Position numbers and translations under genes: made by a program
Notes under the pieces: generated by a model
Databases searched by the model: none
What the model was told of the DNA's origin: nothing
The model's input: the letters and a program-made list of their open reading frames with translations, nothing else
Part shown: positions 23,701 to 35,602 of the stretch, piece after piece
Layout: each line of letters opens with the position of its first letter
Numbering within the stretch: the stretch's first letter is position 1
Assembly (NCBI RefSeq): GCF_030704535.1
Contig: NC_081817.1
Coordinates: forward strand, 26,723,001-26,787,000
Origin: Vitis vinifera
Taxonomy: Eukaryota; Streptophyta; Magnoliopsida; Vitales; Vitaceae
Direction of reading: 5' to 3'
Length of the DNA: 64,000 nt

Positions 23701-23875
23701 TTCCATCACCCATATACACACATTCTTCATGCTTTGACGACCTCCTTTTGTTTGTCATCTCCTGCAAAGAATTAGTGACATAAATAGTGGCACCGGTATC
23801 TAACCACCAAGAATTGGCATGAACATCAACAATATTAGTCTCAATCGTGTTTGCATTCAAATTAACCACAACCAC
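20762..23875 (-). pseudogene. Copia-1 pol remnants (protease, integrase, RT, RNase H)
   Basis: Read on the minus strand: protease WWLDTGATIYVTNS (23875-23669) keeps the DTG catalytic motif. The GAG-pre-integrase zinc region HKRLGHISRQRLERL and integrase core LIHTDICGPL, then SDRGGEYYG and PQQNGVAERRN (23639-22743), follow. RT has MDVKTAFLNGDLDEDMYMEQ (22066-21863) and VLYVDDILFA (21844-21137). RNase H has STMEAEYVACYEA and LFCDNSAV (21100-20762). Breaks include stops between YGLK and MKFDM near 21850-21860, a Trp-to-stop change at the RT/RNase H junction near 21137, and frame changes around 22470-22750 and 23085. The product would be non-functional; catalytic motifs are mostly kept. Confidence 0.93.
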
Positions 23876-24007
23876 AATTTTACATTTCTTTTTCTTCTCT
23901 AACCAATTTTTAAACTTGAAACAATCAGCCTACTTGTGGCAAAATTTGCACTTCCCTTTGAATCTCTCATTCTTTGTAGCATTAGATGAAGCAGATCCAC
24001 TAGAGGC

Positions 24008-24760
24008 TCATTGACTTGAATTCCCTCTCCTCTTGAATTGCTTAGAGCCTCCAGAATTCTTATGTGGAGGTTTTTTCTTCATATTGCTCCCATGGTCAGT
24101 AACAAGAGCAATGGAGTGAGTCTCATTTTTCTTTAGTGAGACTTCATGTTGCACCACAATGGACATCAACTCCTCTAAAGTCCATTCTTTCTTCGAGGCA
24201 TTATAAGTCAACTTCATTGCATCAAAGGAAGCAGGAAGAGACTCAAGTATCAGCCATTTTAGGAATTTCTCACTCAACTCCACTTTCATCTCATTTGCCT
24301 TGTTGAAGTAATGCTTTAGTTTGATGATGTGATCTCTAACCCCACCTACTCCATCATACACAGTGGTTGTGAGAAGCTTCAAGTAAGTTGCCATTTCTGC
24401 CTTATCAATCTTGGTATAATTGGTCTTCACATATTCTAGAAAATCTTTGGCCCTTTCCGTCTTCGGCACACATTCTTTAATGGACTTATCCATAGTGTAT
24501 TTCATCACCATCAAACAACTCCTATTGGAGTGCTCCCATTTCTCATAAAATGATCTTTCATTTACAGAGCTCACATCAGTGGGTCTACTTGGCTCATCAA
24601 CCCTCAAAGCCAAGTCCAAATTGTGTAGAGTCATATGCACATTGAAAAACTCAAACCATTATTCAAAATTATTTCCAGTAAGAGGTTTGGTGGCAGACAA
24701 TTGCAGAGTAATACCAGGATTGCTAGTAGCTGGAAAATAGCAAAATTCAACAATATGCAT
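24008..24760 (-). pseudogene. Copia-1 gag (UBN2-type), interrupted
   Basis: The minus-strand frame from an ATG at 24760 has a TAA at 24661-24659 (codon 34), after which 210 codons remain open. These contain the UBN2 gag core (WEHSNRSCLMVMKYTMDKSI, LLTTTVYDGV, ILESLPASFDAMKLTY). Downstream at 23930-23990 a CCHC-knuckle-like sequence (CKFCHK, then ADCFKFKNW) is shortened and has a stop. Gag forms the particle and binds RNA in active relatives. Confidence 0.85.
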
Positions 24761-25818
24761 GTTATTACAATATCATGCATTTGCTAGTTTCCAGAATTTC
24801 TCAATTTAGCAATAGCTTGGAATTTTGAAAATTCCACGGTGGTAAGGACAACTAATTAAATATCACAACCAAGATGTATTAATTTTATTATCGAAATGGC
24901 AAAGAAAATTAGTACGGTTCATAATATACAATTAATTTCCTTCACCAATCTAAGCATCCTACCAAGTATTATTATTATCGATAAGACAATTACAATACTC
25001 GAATAGATCTTAGTAATCACAATAATAAAGCAACTAAAAGTGGGAGTTAAAATATCTCAACAAAGACAATTTGACACATATAGGATCACGATAGACAACC
25101 ACATATATGTTCACTATTGTCATGATAAACTCAAATATTTAATTTGCGCAACTTGACACACTTGGAATTGCAATAGGCAATCACACAAGTGTTATTTATT
25201 GCCACAATAAATTTAAATATTTAAAAAAAATGACCTTTGACAACATTATTGGTATAAGATAAAAATTATACCATAATAACAATAATTGTTCCAATAAAGT
25301 CAAATTTAACAAATGCATAATAATTTTAACATATGCATAATCAATCCAAGAATACCAAGGCAACCAAAAAAAATTTGTTTTTTTTAATGACATTAGCAAG
25401 GATCTGTTCATCTTCTTCTCCAGCTGAACACGCCTTGGTTCTGGAGAAGAAAAAAAAAAAAAAATTTTGCCCAAAATTTTGTGCATTTTTCGACAAAAAC
25501 ACTTAGATTTCCATTCTCAAATATCAATCCTTCAATCTAAATCCAAAAATACACAAAAAAAAAACGTATAATAGGAAGAACCAAAATAAGCCCTAATTTT
25601 CGAAATCCCATCAAATGAGCTCCAAAAACCATAAAAAAAATGATGGGTTTTGCTCCAAACAATATTCTCTACAAGTCTCCAACCTCAATCGGGCTTGAAA
25701 ACCAAGAATAAACTCCAAACGAAAAGAATCCTAAAAAAAAAAAAAAATGGCTTCCATAACCAAAAAACAAGAAAAAAAAAAAACCCCCAAAACTGTAGCT
25801 CAAATGTCATCCATGCTA

Positions 25819-25830
25819 GCTCTGATACCA
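25819..25830 (-). other. Copia-1 primer-binding site (initiator Met tRNA)
   Basis: The minus strand reads TGGTATCAGAGC two bases inside the 5' LTR. This is the usual plant complement to the 3' end of initiator methionine tRNA. Confidence 0.92.
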
Positions 25831-25832
25831 AT

Positions 25833-26329
25833 TGAAGAGAATTTAAACAGCATAGGATCACATGTAAACATTTAAGCATGCATTGAATGTCAAAAATCAA
25901 CCGGTTACCTTGGTTTATGCCATGGAAAACCATTTCTTCTTCCACTGGTATCCAAGAAGTTGCTCCAGGTTCGTGATGGTACGAGAATTAAGGTTCAATG
26001 AGCCCTTCCCTTTCCTTCCAAAAAATTCAGTCCAAGTGTGTGTGTGCATGCAATGCGTGCTCTCCAAGAAGAAGAAATGAGACACCTTCCAAATACACAT
26101 ATCTCTCTCTCTATATATATGTAAATAAATTCATATATTATTACACATTACACACATTATTTGGACCATTTGACTTAATGGGTTAGTCAAGTGAATTAAG
26201 GTTAACCTATAAAAAATCAAGCAATAATGTGTCCAACCCCATTATGGACCGCAATGCAAAAATTAAATTAACATTGATTTATGACATTATCAAATTGATT
26301 ATGTAAATCTACGCATAAAAATTCCAACA
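25833..26329 (-). repeat. Copia-1 5' LTR
   Basis: 497 bp, TG...CA termini. Carries a TATATATA-type stretch (about 26110-26121) that could serve as the promoter on the minus strand. Confidence 0.95.
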
Positions 26330-26334
26330 AGTCA

Positions 26335-29205
26335 TTCAATGCATCTTGGTTTATAATTTTTTAATATAATTGAGTTTCATGGCTTTATAATACCAATTAA
26401 ATCATTTTTAAATTTTAATTTTTTTTTATAAATTAATAAATTTTATGTATCAAGTAAAGTTTAATTTAGAATTTATTTACTTAATGAAAATTTTCATTGA
26501 AGTTAAAGGAAATTTTAAAAAGCTTGTGTAATTTAAAAGAATATCGTATTTGAAAATTTCGAGAATCCATATTGGGTCATAGAGAGAGAAGAAGAAAGAT
26601 ATTTACTTTTTTTTGTATATTTTTTTAATTTCTCTATATTTTATTTTATTATTAAAAATTAGTGGAAATTTCTACTTGTCCTTTAAAAACTATTCTTTAT
26701 TTCACTTTGTTCTTGAAAAGAAGATACAAAAAACAACTCTCAAATAATGTTATAAAATTTTAAAAATAATTTTTTATTTTTAAATACAGAAAACAATTTT
26801 TAAATCACATTACCAAACACGCTCAAAATTTTTGTAAATTCTTTTATTCATTTTATCAAATATTAAGTTCTTTGGATAAATTTAACTATGAAAAAGTTTT
26901 TTTAGTTTACTTGATTCAAACAATTATACCCACTATTTTTTGTGTATGAACTAACAATTCCTATCCAACTTACCATGGTATTATTATTGTGAACTTCTTA
27001 TCGTAAATTAATGCTATTATTGTGAACATTAACTACAAATTATGGATCCCTGCATTACAAGGTAGAGGTGTTTATGATCATATAGTGTTACACATCTTTA
27101 TATTTTTTTTTTGTTTCTTATGTTAGTGCACTAAAATTCTAATATCAAAACTTAATCGTTATTACTAAGATATTTAAGGAAATTAAAACTCCATTTATAT
27201 CTCTCAAAACAATTGCGATTAAGAAATAGGAAACATATTCGAGGAAATCAAAACAACTGTACTTAGAAACCATGAAAAACCATGAAAAATGTCAAACAAA
27301 AGTATTTAGGAGTAGAAAGAAATAAGAGGACAAAAAATTCATGGTGGAATCATTTTTTTACGATGAAACCATTAAAAGGAGTATTTAATTTTTTATTGAA
27401 TTCCAAAATGAAATTTCAAAATAATTTCATTTTTTATATTCAAAATGTAATGAAACATGTTGTAATAAAAGTAGTTTTTAATATTTAAAATAGATGAATA
27501 GAGAATTTTAAAAAATGGATAAATATGGATTGATATTGAAAAATGAGAAAAAAAACTAATGGTTTTTTTATTTAATATTATATATAATGGCCACAACAAT
27601 ATGGATTGTGATAGGCTTTAAAATTTTTAAAAAGAACTAAAACAACAAGTTCATACTTGAATCCTTCTAGTTTTAAAAAATTTCTCTAACTCATTTATAT
27701 TTATTCTAAATCCATCTGATTTGGATTGGTGTAATGCCCTAAATTAAGTTTTTGACTAAAATCATAAATTAGATATAAAAATAAATAAAATAAATTAAAG
27801 GGTTGTAGGCCATAAAAATTGTCCCAAATCAATTTCTAACCTTTATTTTAAACCCATTTTCTTTTTCATATTTTCTAAGACTAGTTTTGGATTTTGTGGG
27901 CTTAGGTAAGAGGTCTTCTTAATTTGGGTTTAGTTTTAAAGTGAATTTGAGCCTATGATGGAAACAATGACATGTGTCAGAATCCCTACCCTTCCTCGCC
28001 TTTAAATAAACGTCTTGAGGTTCATTTTTTGAAATAGTATATCTTGCATTTTTAAGAGGAAACTCTCTCAAATTTGAGAGAAAATGAGGAGAAGAAGAGA
28101 AAAATTGAAGCTTGAGGCAAGTTTGGCTTTGGAATGAGGATTCTAGCTTAGTAAAAACCAATGTCTCAAGTAGTTATTGGGTAAGATCAATTGCATTTCA
28201 TTTTCTTGATTTTATTCTTAGTTTATTTTCATTTTCTTTTGCTTCTTAAGATTATATGTATGTTGGGTGTGAATATTGAAAGGTCATACTTGCTAATTGG
28301 GTTTTTTTCTTTCATTTATGAATTCTTTTTTTTTTTTTTTTTCTTTTTGAATGTTTGATAAATTGCTTGATCTGATCGCAAATCTCTATGGTAAATAAAA
28401 TACTAAAACCTATTGTGGACCTCATATTTCGCATGATGCGTTCCCACTCGATGACAAAACTCATTTTTTAATTTATTTGGTGAAAATTTTATTTAAAAAA
28501 AAAAAAACTCCTGGAGGCACCACTTTTTTTTGTTTTATTTTTTTTTTTAAGGGAAAACAAAATAAGAAAGAAAACTCTAAGTGTAACTCCTTATTTGGAA
28601 AGGACGGTCTGTGAAAAACCAAAGTCAAGTCCGAGGGTCAGGTTACTTATTGGGAAGGTAAGGTAAAAAAACCGTAACACCCTTCTAAGTCCCTAAAAAC
28701 GAGTCTTTACTAAATAAGGTGAAATAAGTGTGATAATTGATAAGGAAATCAATGAATATCAATGAAATGATCAAATAATAAAACAAATCACGCATAAGAA
28801 TAAGTAAAGTGAGAGTGAGATTGTATCTTAGCAGCAAATAATAGTGCGCTATCATGGAAACAAGGTTAGCTCAAATATAAAATTATCACATGCATATCAA
28901 AGAGCAAGACAAAAATCAAGCAATATTCATTAAGCATAATAGTTGGCAATCAGAAAGAATACTCATATGTAGGACCCTCACCAAAGCCTAATTGATTTTG
29001 CATGAATTAATCCCATAAATTCCATTATTTTGGAATTATGAAAATTGTCTTCATGCTTATTAAAAATCAAGGAAAACGAAAAAATATTTTAAAATCAAAG
29101 AAAATTTGTGAAAGTGCTTACCTAAAAAGAAATGTAGCAAGTTTATTTAAAAACGGAATTTTTAGTAACTTAAAATCCTAATGAATGATGAAAAGTGGTA
29201 GATTT
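26335..29205. other. AT-rich DNA with LTR-element-like fragments
   Basis: No gene. At 27730-28300 there is a segment with GTAATGCCCTAAA, a CTTTAAATAAA TATA-like site and a downstream leader, like a retrotransposon LTR, but no partner LTR was found. At 28590-28740 the reverse complement matches 37105-37230 (shared TTTAGTAAAGACT, AATAAGTAACCT and TTGGTTTT in order), so the two are relics of one repeat family. Confidence 0.4.
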
Positions 29206-29900
29206 AAAAAAAAAAAAATTTGAAAACTGGAGTGGAATTAAAATTATTTGAAAAAAAACTAGAGTTTTGAAAATTGAAATCTTAAAAATTAAATTTTAAA
29301 ATTGGAATTAAAAAAAAATTGAAAATGAGATTTTTGAAAATTGGAATTTTGAAAAATTATTTGAAAATGAGAGTTTTGAAAATTAAATTTGAAAATTGGG
29401 AATTTGGAAAAATATTTGAAAATAGAAGTTTTGAAAATTAAATTTGAAAATTGGGAATTTGGAAAAATATTTGAAAATAGAAGTTTTGAAAATTAAATTT
29501 GAAAATGAGAATTTTGGAAAATTATTTGAAAATGGAAGTTTTGAAAATTGGAATTTTGAAGAATTATTTGAGAATGGAATTTTTAAAAATTAAATTTGAA
29601 AATTGGAATTTTGGAAAATTATTTGAAAATGGAAATTTTGAAAACTGAAATTTTGGAGAATTATTTGAAAATAGGAGTTTTGAAAATTAGAGTTTTGAAA
29701 ATTAAATTTTAAAATTGGAGTTTTGAAAATTAAATTTGAAAATTAAAGTTTTGAAAATTGTTTGAAAATTGAAGTTTTGAAAATTATTTGAAAATTAGAG
29801 TTTTGAAAATTAAATTTGAAAATCGGAGTTTCGAAAATTATTTGAGAATTGGAGTTTTGAAAATTGGAATTTTGAAAATTATTTGAAAATTGGGATTTCT
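29206..29900. repeat. Purine-rich degenerate minisatellite
   Basis: About 690 bp of near-tandem short units made of TTTGAAAATT, GGAATTTTG, GGAGTTTTGAAAATT and ATTTGAAAAT, in one orientation. Unit order varies. Stops are frequent and the open frames in it (such as 29743-29934 minus) are low-complexity artefacts. Confidence 0.8.
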
Positions 29901-30251
29901 GAAAAATTACACTTTTCAATCCAAAAATATACAAACCCTATCCATCTACAATTCCAAATATTGTACAGGTCGCCACAAGGTGAGATGACATGTCACTTGA
30001 GGGAGATGAACAGAATGGTTAACTAGAATGCATGGTTTTTCCAGTGACAGTTGAATGTAATATACTGAGTGGTATGAGAAAACTTTACTACATCTGAAAA
30101 TAACTTCAAACTATCTGATTGCTCTTTTGGAAATTGAAATATCCGAAAAATGGAGCAGCCCATTTGGTGATTAGAGGCATTTGGAGAGTACATTATGCCC
30201 AAATGGACGCTACCTATCATTTGGTGGCAACGTTGGGCTTTTAGAGCACAT

Positions 30252-30848
30252 TGTCACAGACTTAGTATTTTCCTAAACTCGTGCGGCACTTAAACAAGTC
30301 AAGACACTTGATCTTATTAAGTCAGTCTTACTCTCAATGTTTATCTTACTAGGCTAAGATGCTTATGACTTGGAAGCTTTGGAAGGCGTAGTAGGCAACT
30401 CTTAAAGAATGGAAACTTTTATTGCTCAAAGGAAACTTTTAAAAGAGATTTGGAACTCACTTGCTTGGTTGGTTAGGTTATTGGGTGGTTTTTGGGAGGT
30501 TTTTTGGGACGTGCCTTGGCCAAATGAGACCTTAACCTATTTATAGGCACCAATGGAACTCTTTGGAACCTTGAAGGGTTCCTTACAATTCAAGAATATT
30601 CTAGAACACCCTACACCATTCTATGTACAAGCCTAGGTACAAGAATATACAAGTGATCTTTAGAATTCTCTAGAAAGCCTTGGACTCCTCTTATGTCTTC
30701 CACCATAGTGTAGAGATGTATGGACATCTCTAGGCATCTCTAGAACCTTCCACAATCTTCCCACTAATGGCTAAGTGTAGGAGTCTCTAGAAGCTTCCTA
30801 GACTCTATATAAGTCCATGGGAAGGGTCATTTGAAGCATCTTGTGACA
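30252..30848. mobile_element. Candidate solo LTR
   Basis: The ends are TGTCACA and TGTGACA, a perfect 7-bp inverted pair with TG...CA. ACAT flanks both sides directly (30248-30251 and 30849-30852). It contains TATA-like sites on both strands (CTATTTATAGG near 30537 and TATATAG on the minus strand near 30806) and dispersed CTCTAGAA motifs. There is no internal coding region or second LTR, which fits recombination to a solo LTR. It abuts the galactosyltransferase pseudogene. Confidence 0.5.
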
Positions 30849-30869
30849 ACATGTTCATCTTGTGACAAC

Positions 30870-31440
30870 ATGTTCATCTTGTGAAGCTCATTCAGCTTGT
30901 TGGTTGGGTTACATAAACCCGAACATTTTGGGATGTCCCAGACAACAATAGACGTTGGTGTGCATCGAGGATCACATATTGCTCGGTTATCTTCATGATG
31001 GACATTCATGGCAAGCATTCATGATCCAATAATGACATCCTCATTGTTAAACATTCTCAAACTGTTATTTCTAGTAGCATTTCATTTTAGGGTTAGTGAT
31101 GACTGGCTCTTTCTTCATGCACCCAATGTAAGTTGGCGAATGGCTTTGCTTCTTAGCTAGAAGAGTGGAGAGTTGATCTGGATGTAAATAAATTTCGTCA
31201 TCAGCTTTGACATAATAATCCACGTCAAAGGGTTCAAATGCTACTTTGAAAAATGCCAAAGTTTTGTGTGGGAGGTTTAGGTATTCTTCCCAAACATCTA
31301 TAAACATGAAATCTTTGTACTTCTCCACCTCTTTCTGCAACTCTGCCATCTTCTTCACATCTTTGAACCTTCCAATCACGAACCTAAAGGCTAAACCAGT
31401 AGCTTGTTCCAATTTTATAGGTCTTCTCTCAAGCCTTGCT
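30870..31440 (-). pseudogene. Broken GT31 beta-1,3-galactosyltransferase copy
   Basis: The minus strand first encodes EQATGLAFRFVIGRFKD through YVKADDEIYLHPDQL to IGCMKKEPVITNPKMK (31412-31080). It then jumps to ATRNNSLRMFNNEDVIIGS, stop, MLAMNVHHEDNRAICDPRC and SVVWDIPKCSGLCNP-like sequence (to about 30870). This is the C-terminal half of plant GT31 galactosyltransferases. Against that family about 35 residues are missing at 31070-31080, the DxD-type motif reads ADDE rather than ADDD, and a Trp codon before MLAMN is TGA. The N-terminal half with the membrane anchor is absent. Contiguous sequence without introns suggests a retrocopy, but this was not tested against a parent gene. Confidence 0.85.
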
Positions 31441-31449
31441 TCCAGCTCT

Positions 31450-32195
31450 CTTTCTCAAGCTCTCCTAAAAAAATCTCCACCTACTCGAAATCCAGCTAGC
31501 TCCAACTACCCCCATTCGGCTATCTGTTTTTCTCCCCCAAAAAACCTTCCATGTTTTTTGCCCCTCCTGGGATATCCATTGGCTCACCACCTTTCTACCA
31601 GCTCTCCAATTCTCCTCCATGTTCTTTGCTTCCCTTCTTTCTCATATTTTCTTTAAACCTCCACTTGCTGAAAGCCTCATTTTCAATCCCAGAAAAAAAC
31701 TCCCCTTCCCCTGTTTTTCTTTCCTTCTCAACCCAGCTCTCTCTTCCTCAACTCTCTCTTCCTCTTGCTTTATTTCTTCATTCTCCTATAAGCTTTTACC
31801 AGGTCCACTGTTTTCTGGTTCAGCAAAGATGTCACCACCCTCAACTACCACCATGGCAAGGTGGCCACATTCTTTGTCACAAGTCTTAGTAGCTTGGCTC
31901 CTTTGGGAAGTGTCCTCCCCACTCCAACAAATAAAATGCCCAGCTCTCTGGGTGTGAGAAAAATCCTTTGGCCATAAGAGGGGTTTACACCTATATATGT
32001 AGCTAAAAAAAAACTAGAGATAAAGTTATCATGACTTTATAGTATTCTGATGTCCTATAGGATCAATTCTAATATGTTTATTTATTTTTTAAATTAAAAG
32101 GATTAATTATTTGTTAATTTTTTTTTATAAAACCTAATGTAATTAAATCTAAATAAACTTTTCCTAAAATAAATTTATTTAAATTATAAAATAAT
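31450..32195. other. Unassigned, relatively GC-rich sequence
   Basis: C/T-rich on the plus strand, with overlapping open frames of 112-136 codons (31246-31957) that are low-complexity (Ser/Pro/Leu/Phe) and match nothing I recognise. They overlap the pseudogene antisense, so they are probably chance frames. Confidence 0.35.
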
Positions 32196-32204
32196 TATTA
32201 ATTT

Positions 32205-32780
32205 GGGAGAATTATGTTTTGGGGGTAGATGGGCCCCCAAATTAACAAAAGGTCCATGTAACTCTTTAAATTGAGCCCAAGACCCAATGAAAGTATGGAA
32301 ATTGAGTTGAAGGATATCATCCTTTAGTATTTCCAAAAATGCCTTTTGTTGATTTTGAGAAAAAAAATTAATATTTTTGAAAAATACTTTTATATAATTT
32401 AATATTTTTGATTTAATTTAATATTTTAAAAAAATACTTTTATGTAATTTAATATTTTTTTAAATACTTTTATTTAATTTAATATTTTTTTAAAATAAAT
32501 TTATTTAATTTAATATTTTTTTAAAATATTTAATTTAATATTTTTTTAAATACTTTAATTTAATTTAATATTTTTGAAAACTACTTTTATTTAATTTAGT
32601 ATTTTTGAAAAAAAATTATTGAAAAAAAATTATTTAACTTAATTTTATAAAATATTTTATATGTGTTCTTAAAGGGTATATTTGTCCGTTACTATTTCAT
32701 ATCCTTCAACTCAATTTGAAGAGTTATATAGATCTTTTGTTAATTTGGGGGCCTATCTACCCCCAAAAGATAATTCTCCC
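32205..32780. mobile_element. MULE-type MITE with perfect 9-bp target duplication
   Basis: 576 bp. The ends GGGAGAATTATGTTTTGGGG and, in reverse from the right, GGGAGAATTATCTTTTGGGG start inverted repeats that continue for 70 bp or more (GGGGGTAGATGGGCCCCC, AATTAACAAAAGGTC and so on) and resume further in at TTGAGTTGAAGGATAT. TATTAATTT lies at 32196-32204 and again at 32781-32789. A 9-bp duplication with long inverted ends is the Mutator pattern. The centre is A/T-rich and non-coding. Confidence 0.85.
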
Positions 32781-32789
32781 TATTAATTT

Positions 32790-33539
32790 TTAATTCAATT
32801 AGTCAAGATTGTAGATCCACAATCTAACTTCAGGTATGGACATTTAGGTGAAACGAGGATATCTAATTTAATAATCTTATGGTCTAACAAGATCAACTTG
32901 AGTTCCACACCTTAGAGTTGATATATATCCTAATTTTTAATATTTTATTTTATCGAATTACCTAATAGATAAAATCTATATGAAATCTAGGTTTAAGTTT
33001 AAGTTTTTTTATACTTTTACCACTTTATGTAGATTTGCCTTAGGATAGATAACAATGACAAAACTTTTGATAACTAGGGATTAATGATTATAAGAGTCGT
33101 TAGTATCAAGGAATGTGTGATTGTGCTATCTCCTAAGTCAAACTAACTTTAAAAGGTATTTTGATCTCAACACTAGCGCTCTAACCTTTCATTCATTCTA
33201 TTATTAATCTAATTCACCCATTGTTGTTTAACCCTAAGAATTGAGTTTTTATAGTCTTAAAAAAAAAAAAAACTTCACACATGGCATGTTCCTATTGGTC
33301 ACTTATTTTACAAATAATTACCTAATAATGACTAATAATAATAATAAAATCATGACTTTTAGTCATATGGGGCTCACTTAGGGCAAATGGAGTGCCCAAA
33401 ATGCAATTCCTGAGGAGAAGGAGATGAAACATCAAAGTGGCAATGGGTGATTTTGAAATGGTTCTTCATTTTTGCACAATTGTCTTCAAATGACCATAAC
33501 TTCTTCATTTCAACTCCGATTTGTGCATTATTTAAAGCC
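32790..33539. other. AT-rich intergenic DNA, no gene seen
   Basis: No coding frame or transposon end was recognised. Confidence 0.4.
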
Positions 33540-33542
33540 TTG

Positions 33543-33759
33543 GGTGGTGTTTTTTTTACTGAATTGAAAAAACCAAAATATTTAGTTTTTTCTATTCAGC
33601 TAAAAGTAATTTGTTAACATCATTCAACATAACTAAACTGAATCTATTGATAATAAATTCACTTTAATTATGTTAGATGATGTTAACAGGTTACTTTTAG
33701 CTGAATAGAAACAGTCAAATATTTTAGCTTTTTCTATTCAGCCAAAAACAAACACCACC
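33543..33759. mobile_element. Palindromic MITE, PIF/Harbinger-like
   Basis: 217 bp. The left end GGTGGTGTTTTTTTT pairs with the reversed right end GGTGGTGTTTGTTTTTGGCT. Internal arms with TTTTTCTATTCAGCTAAAAGTAA are also inverted. TTG precedes and TTA follows, a near-match to the 3-bp TTA duplication of PIF/Harbinger elements. A diverged relative is at about 52830-53245. Confidence 0.6.
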
Positions 33760-33762
33760 TTA

Positions 33763-35594
33763 GACTTTTAACTTCTTGAGTTTTAAAAATATATGCAGCT
33801 TGCCCCAAAAAGATCATGGAAGAAAGTACTTCAAAAATCACATCAAAGTCAAGGAATGTGTTGCTACCAAGTTTGCATTCCAACCTCCTTCATCATGGTT
33901 TCTCATCATTTATCTCACTTCATAACATTCATTTCTAGTATTTCATGCCCATGACTCACTCATTATACAACCTTTCTTGGACTCTTCATGGTTCACAACT
34001 CTCGAGTTTTTCAATTATGCATGTTTAACTCCTTGTACTTAGTTGATAATAAATTTTCTACTTATCACTTTTGTCATTCCTTAAACCTAGTATTATGCTC
34101 AAAATAGAAGTTAAATCCCTTAAACCTAGATGATTTAAGCTTTTTTATATTACATAAATTACATCATATCTATGTCATTGGATTGCATATTTTGGCTCCA
34201 ATAATTGATCTCTTATTTATTTCATTATTTAGTAGTTTTTCATGCTTTGACTGATTTAGTCTTACTCATTTTATTAAGTTATTTTTCCTCTCTTGGAAGC
34301 CCATTGACATTATCATGATATGAAGCTTATTTGGATTTGGAATCATTGATTTCTTTTGGTTTTGGTTTTAAGGATTTTATTTTTTTCCTTGGTTTTGAGT
34401 CTTTAAAAAAATGCTTTATGAATGATTTTGAAACAAAACATGAGAGACACATATTTGACATTTTGTCAAAATAGTTTTTCTCTAAGAAAATGCTCTTTGG
34501 AGTCTTCTTTTGTTTGTTTGTTTTTTTTTTTTTTTTTGCCTTTTCTTTAAAACTAATTGTAAAAGCTCAATTTCATTCCCTTTTTGGCTGAAAGTTAAGC
34601 TTCTTTTAATGGCCAATACAATGGCCAAAGGTCAAGTCCAACACCATAGACTTCGGTCTTACCTTCATGTTTGAAAAATGGATAGTTACTCTCATTGTTT
34701 TTATTATTTTGAAAGGTTTTCTAAAACAAATTTTGGAGGACCATTTTCAATCCTTATGAATCTCTTTCTATGATCATTTGGTGTTTGACATTATGGTCAT
34801 TTTATGGCCATTAACGGTCGTCATTTTTGTTGGCATATAATGCATGATTTCACATGAAAACATCCTTATTTATAGGTGTTTCTTTATACATTTCAACCAT
34901 TTTTTTTTTTTCAAATATGAGTATTAATTTGGTCTTCTATGTTTCTTACAAGCTCAAATTCATACTCATACTCATTTGAGGGTTGTAAATGAGTGAATGC
35001 CTTGTAGTTAATATATTGCTCACTTCCTTGGCTACATCACTTATTTTTCTGAACTTATGATTTTCTAATTTTCTTGATTTTGGAAAAATGGATTAATCTT
35101 ACAAATCTTAATTTAATGGGAATATTTCCAATCCATATGAACCTTTTTCCATATTCATTAAAGGGTTGGGATGTGGATTCGTCTATGGAAAAGAATTTGG
35201 GCTCATAGCAAAGTTTACATTATTTGATTTCCAAAATTTGCTTGCTTGTTGTCCTGTTTTTGACCGTTAAAATGTTTTCATAAATCTAGACTTATTGGTT
35301 TACCCTAAAATATTTTTGAGAAATCCCTCCCTAAGCTTGTTAAATAAATAAGTTTTTCTAAGCACGTAAATTAGGTCCTATTTTTTTACCTTAGAAATAT
35401 TTTTGGAAATGAGTCCTAGATCATGAGTTTTTAATTTTTTTTTTTTATATATTTTCTCTATATTATAAACTTCTTAAATAATCTTTTAAGCTTTGGTCTC
35501 GCTCGAAAATCATTTATTAAGCTTGTGACTTAATTCCATTTTTGCATGTTAACTATGTTGACCTGATTTGGAGTGGTAAAATGTTTATTTTGGA
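33763..35594. other. AT-rich intergenic DNA, no gene seen
   Basis: Runs of T and decayed repeat-like text with no open frame of interest. hAT copy 3 interrupts the right side. Confidence 0.4.
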
Positions 35595-35602
35595 CTATTT
35601 GG

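Larger units (their letters stand above)
20063..26329 (-). mobile_element. Full-length but defective Copia LTR retrotransposon (Copia-1)
   Basis: Two LTRs bound the element (20063-20552 and 25833-26329). Perfect 5-bp duplications AGTCA lie at 20058-20062 and 26330-26334. On the minus strand the order is LTR, primer-binding site (TGGTATCAGAGC), a leader of about 1 kb, gag, protease, integrase, reverse transcriptase, RNase H, a purine-rich tract and LTR. This is the Copia order (integrase before RT). Several in-frame stops and frameshifts break gag and pol, so it cannot move by itself. The LTRs differ at a few dozen of about 490 positions by eye, so the insertion is not very recent. Confidence 0.95.

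Noticed and set aside
31246..31957. Plus-strand open frames of 112-136 codons
   Set aside because: They are antisense to the GT31 pseudogene or low-complexity Ser/Pro/Leu sequence.
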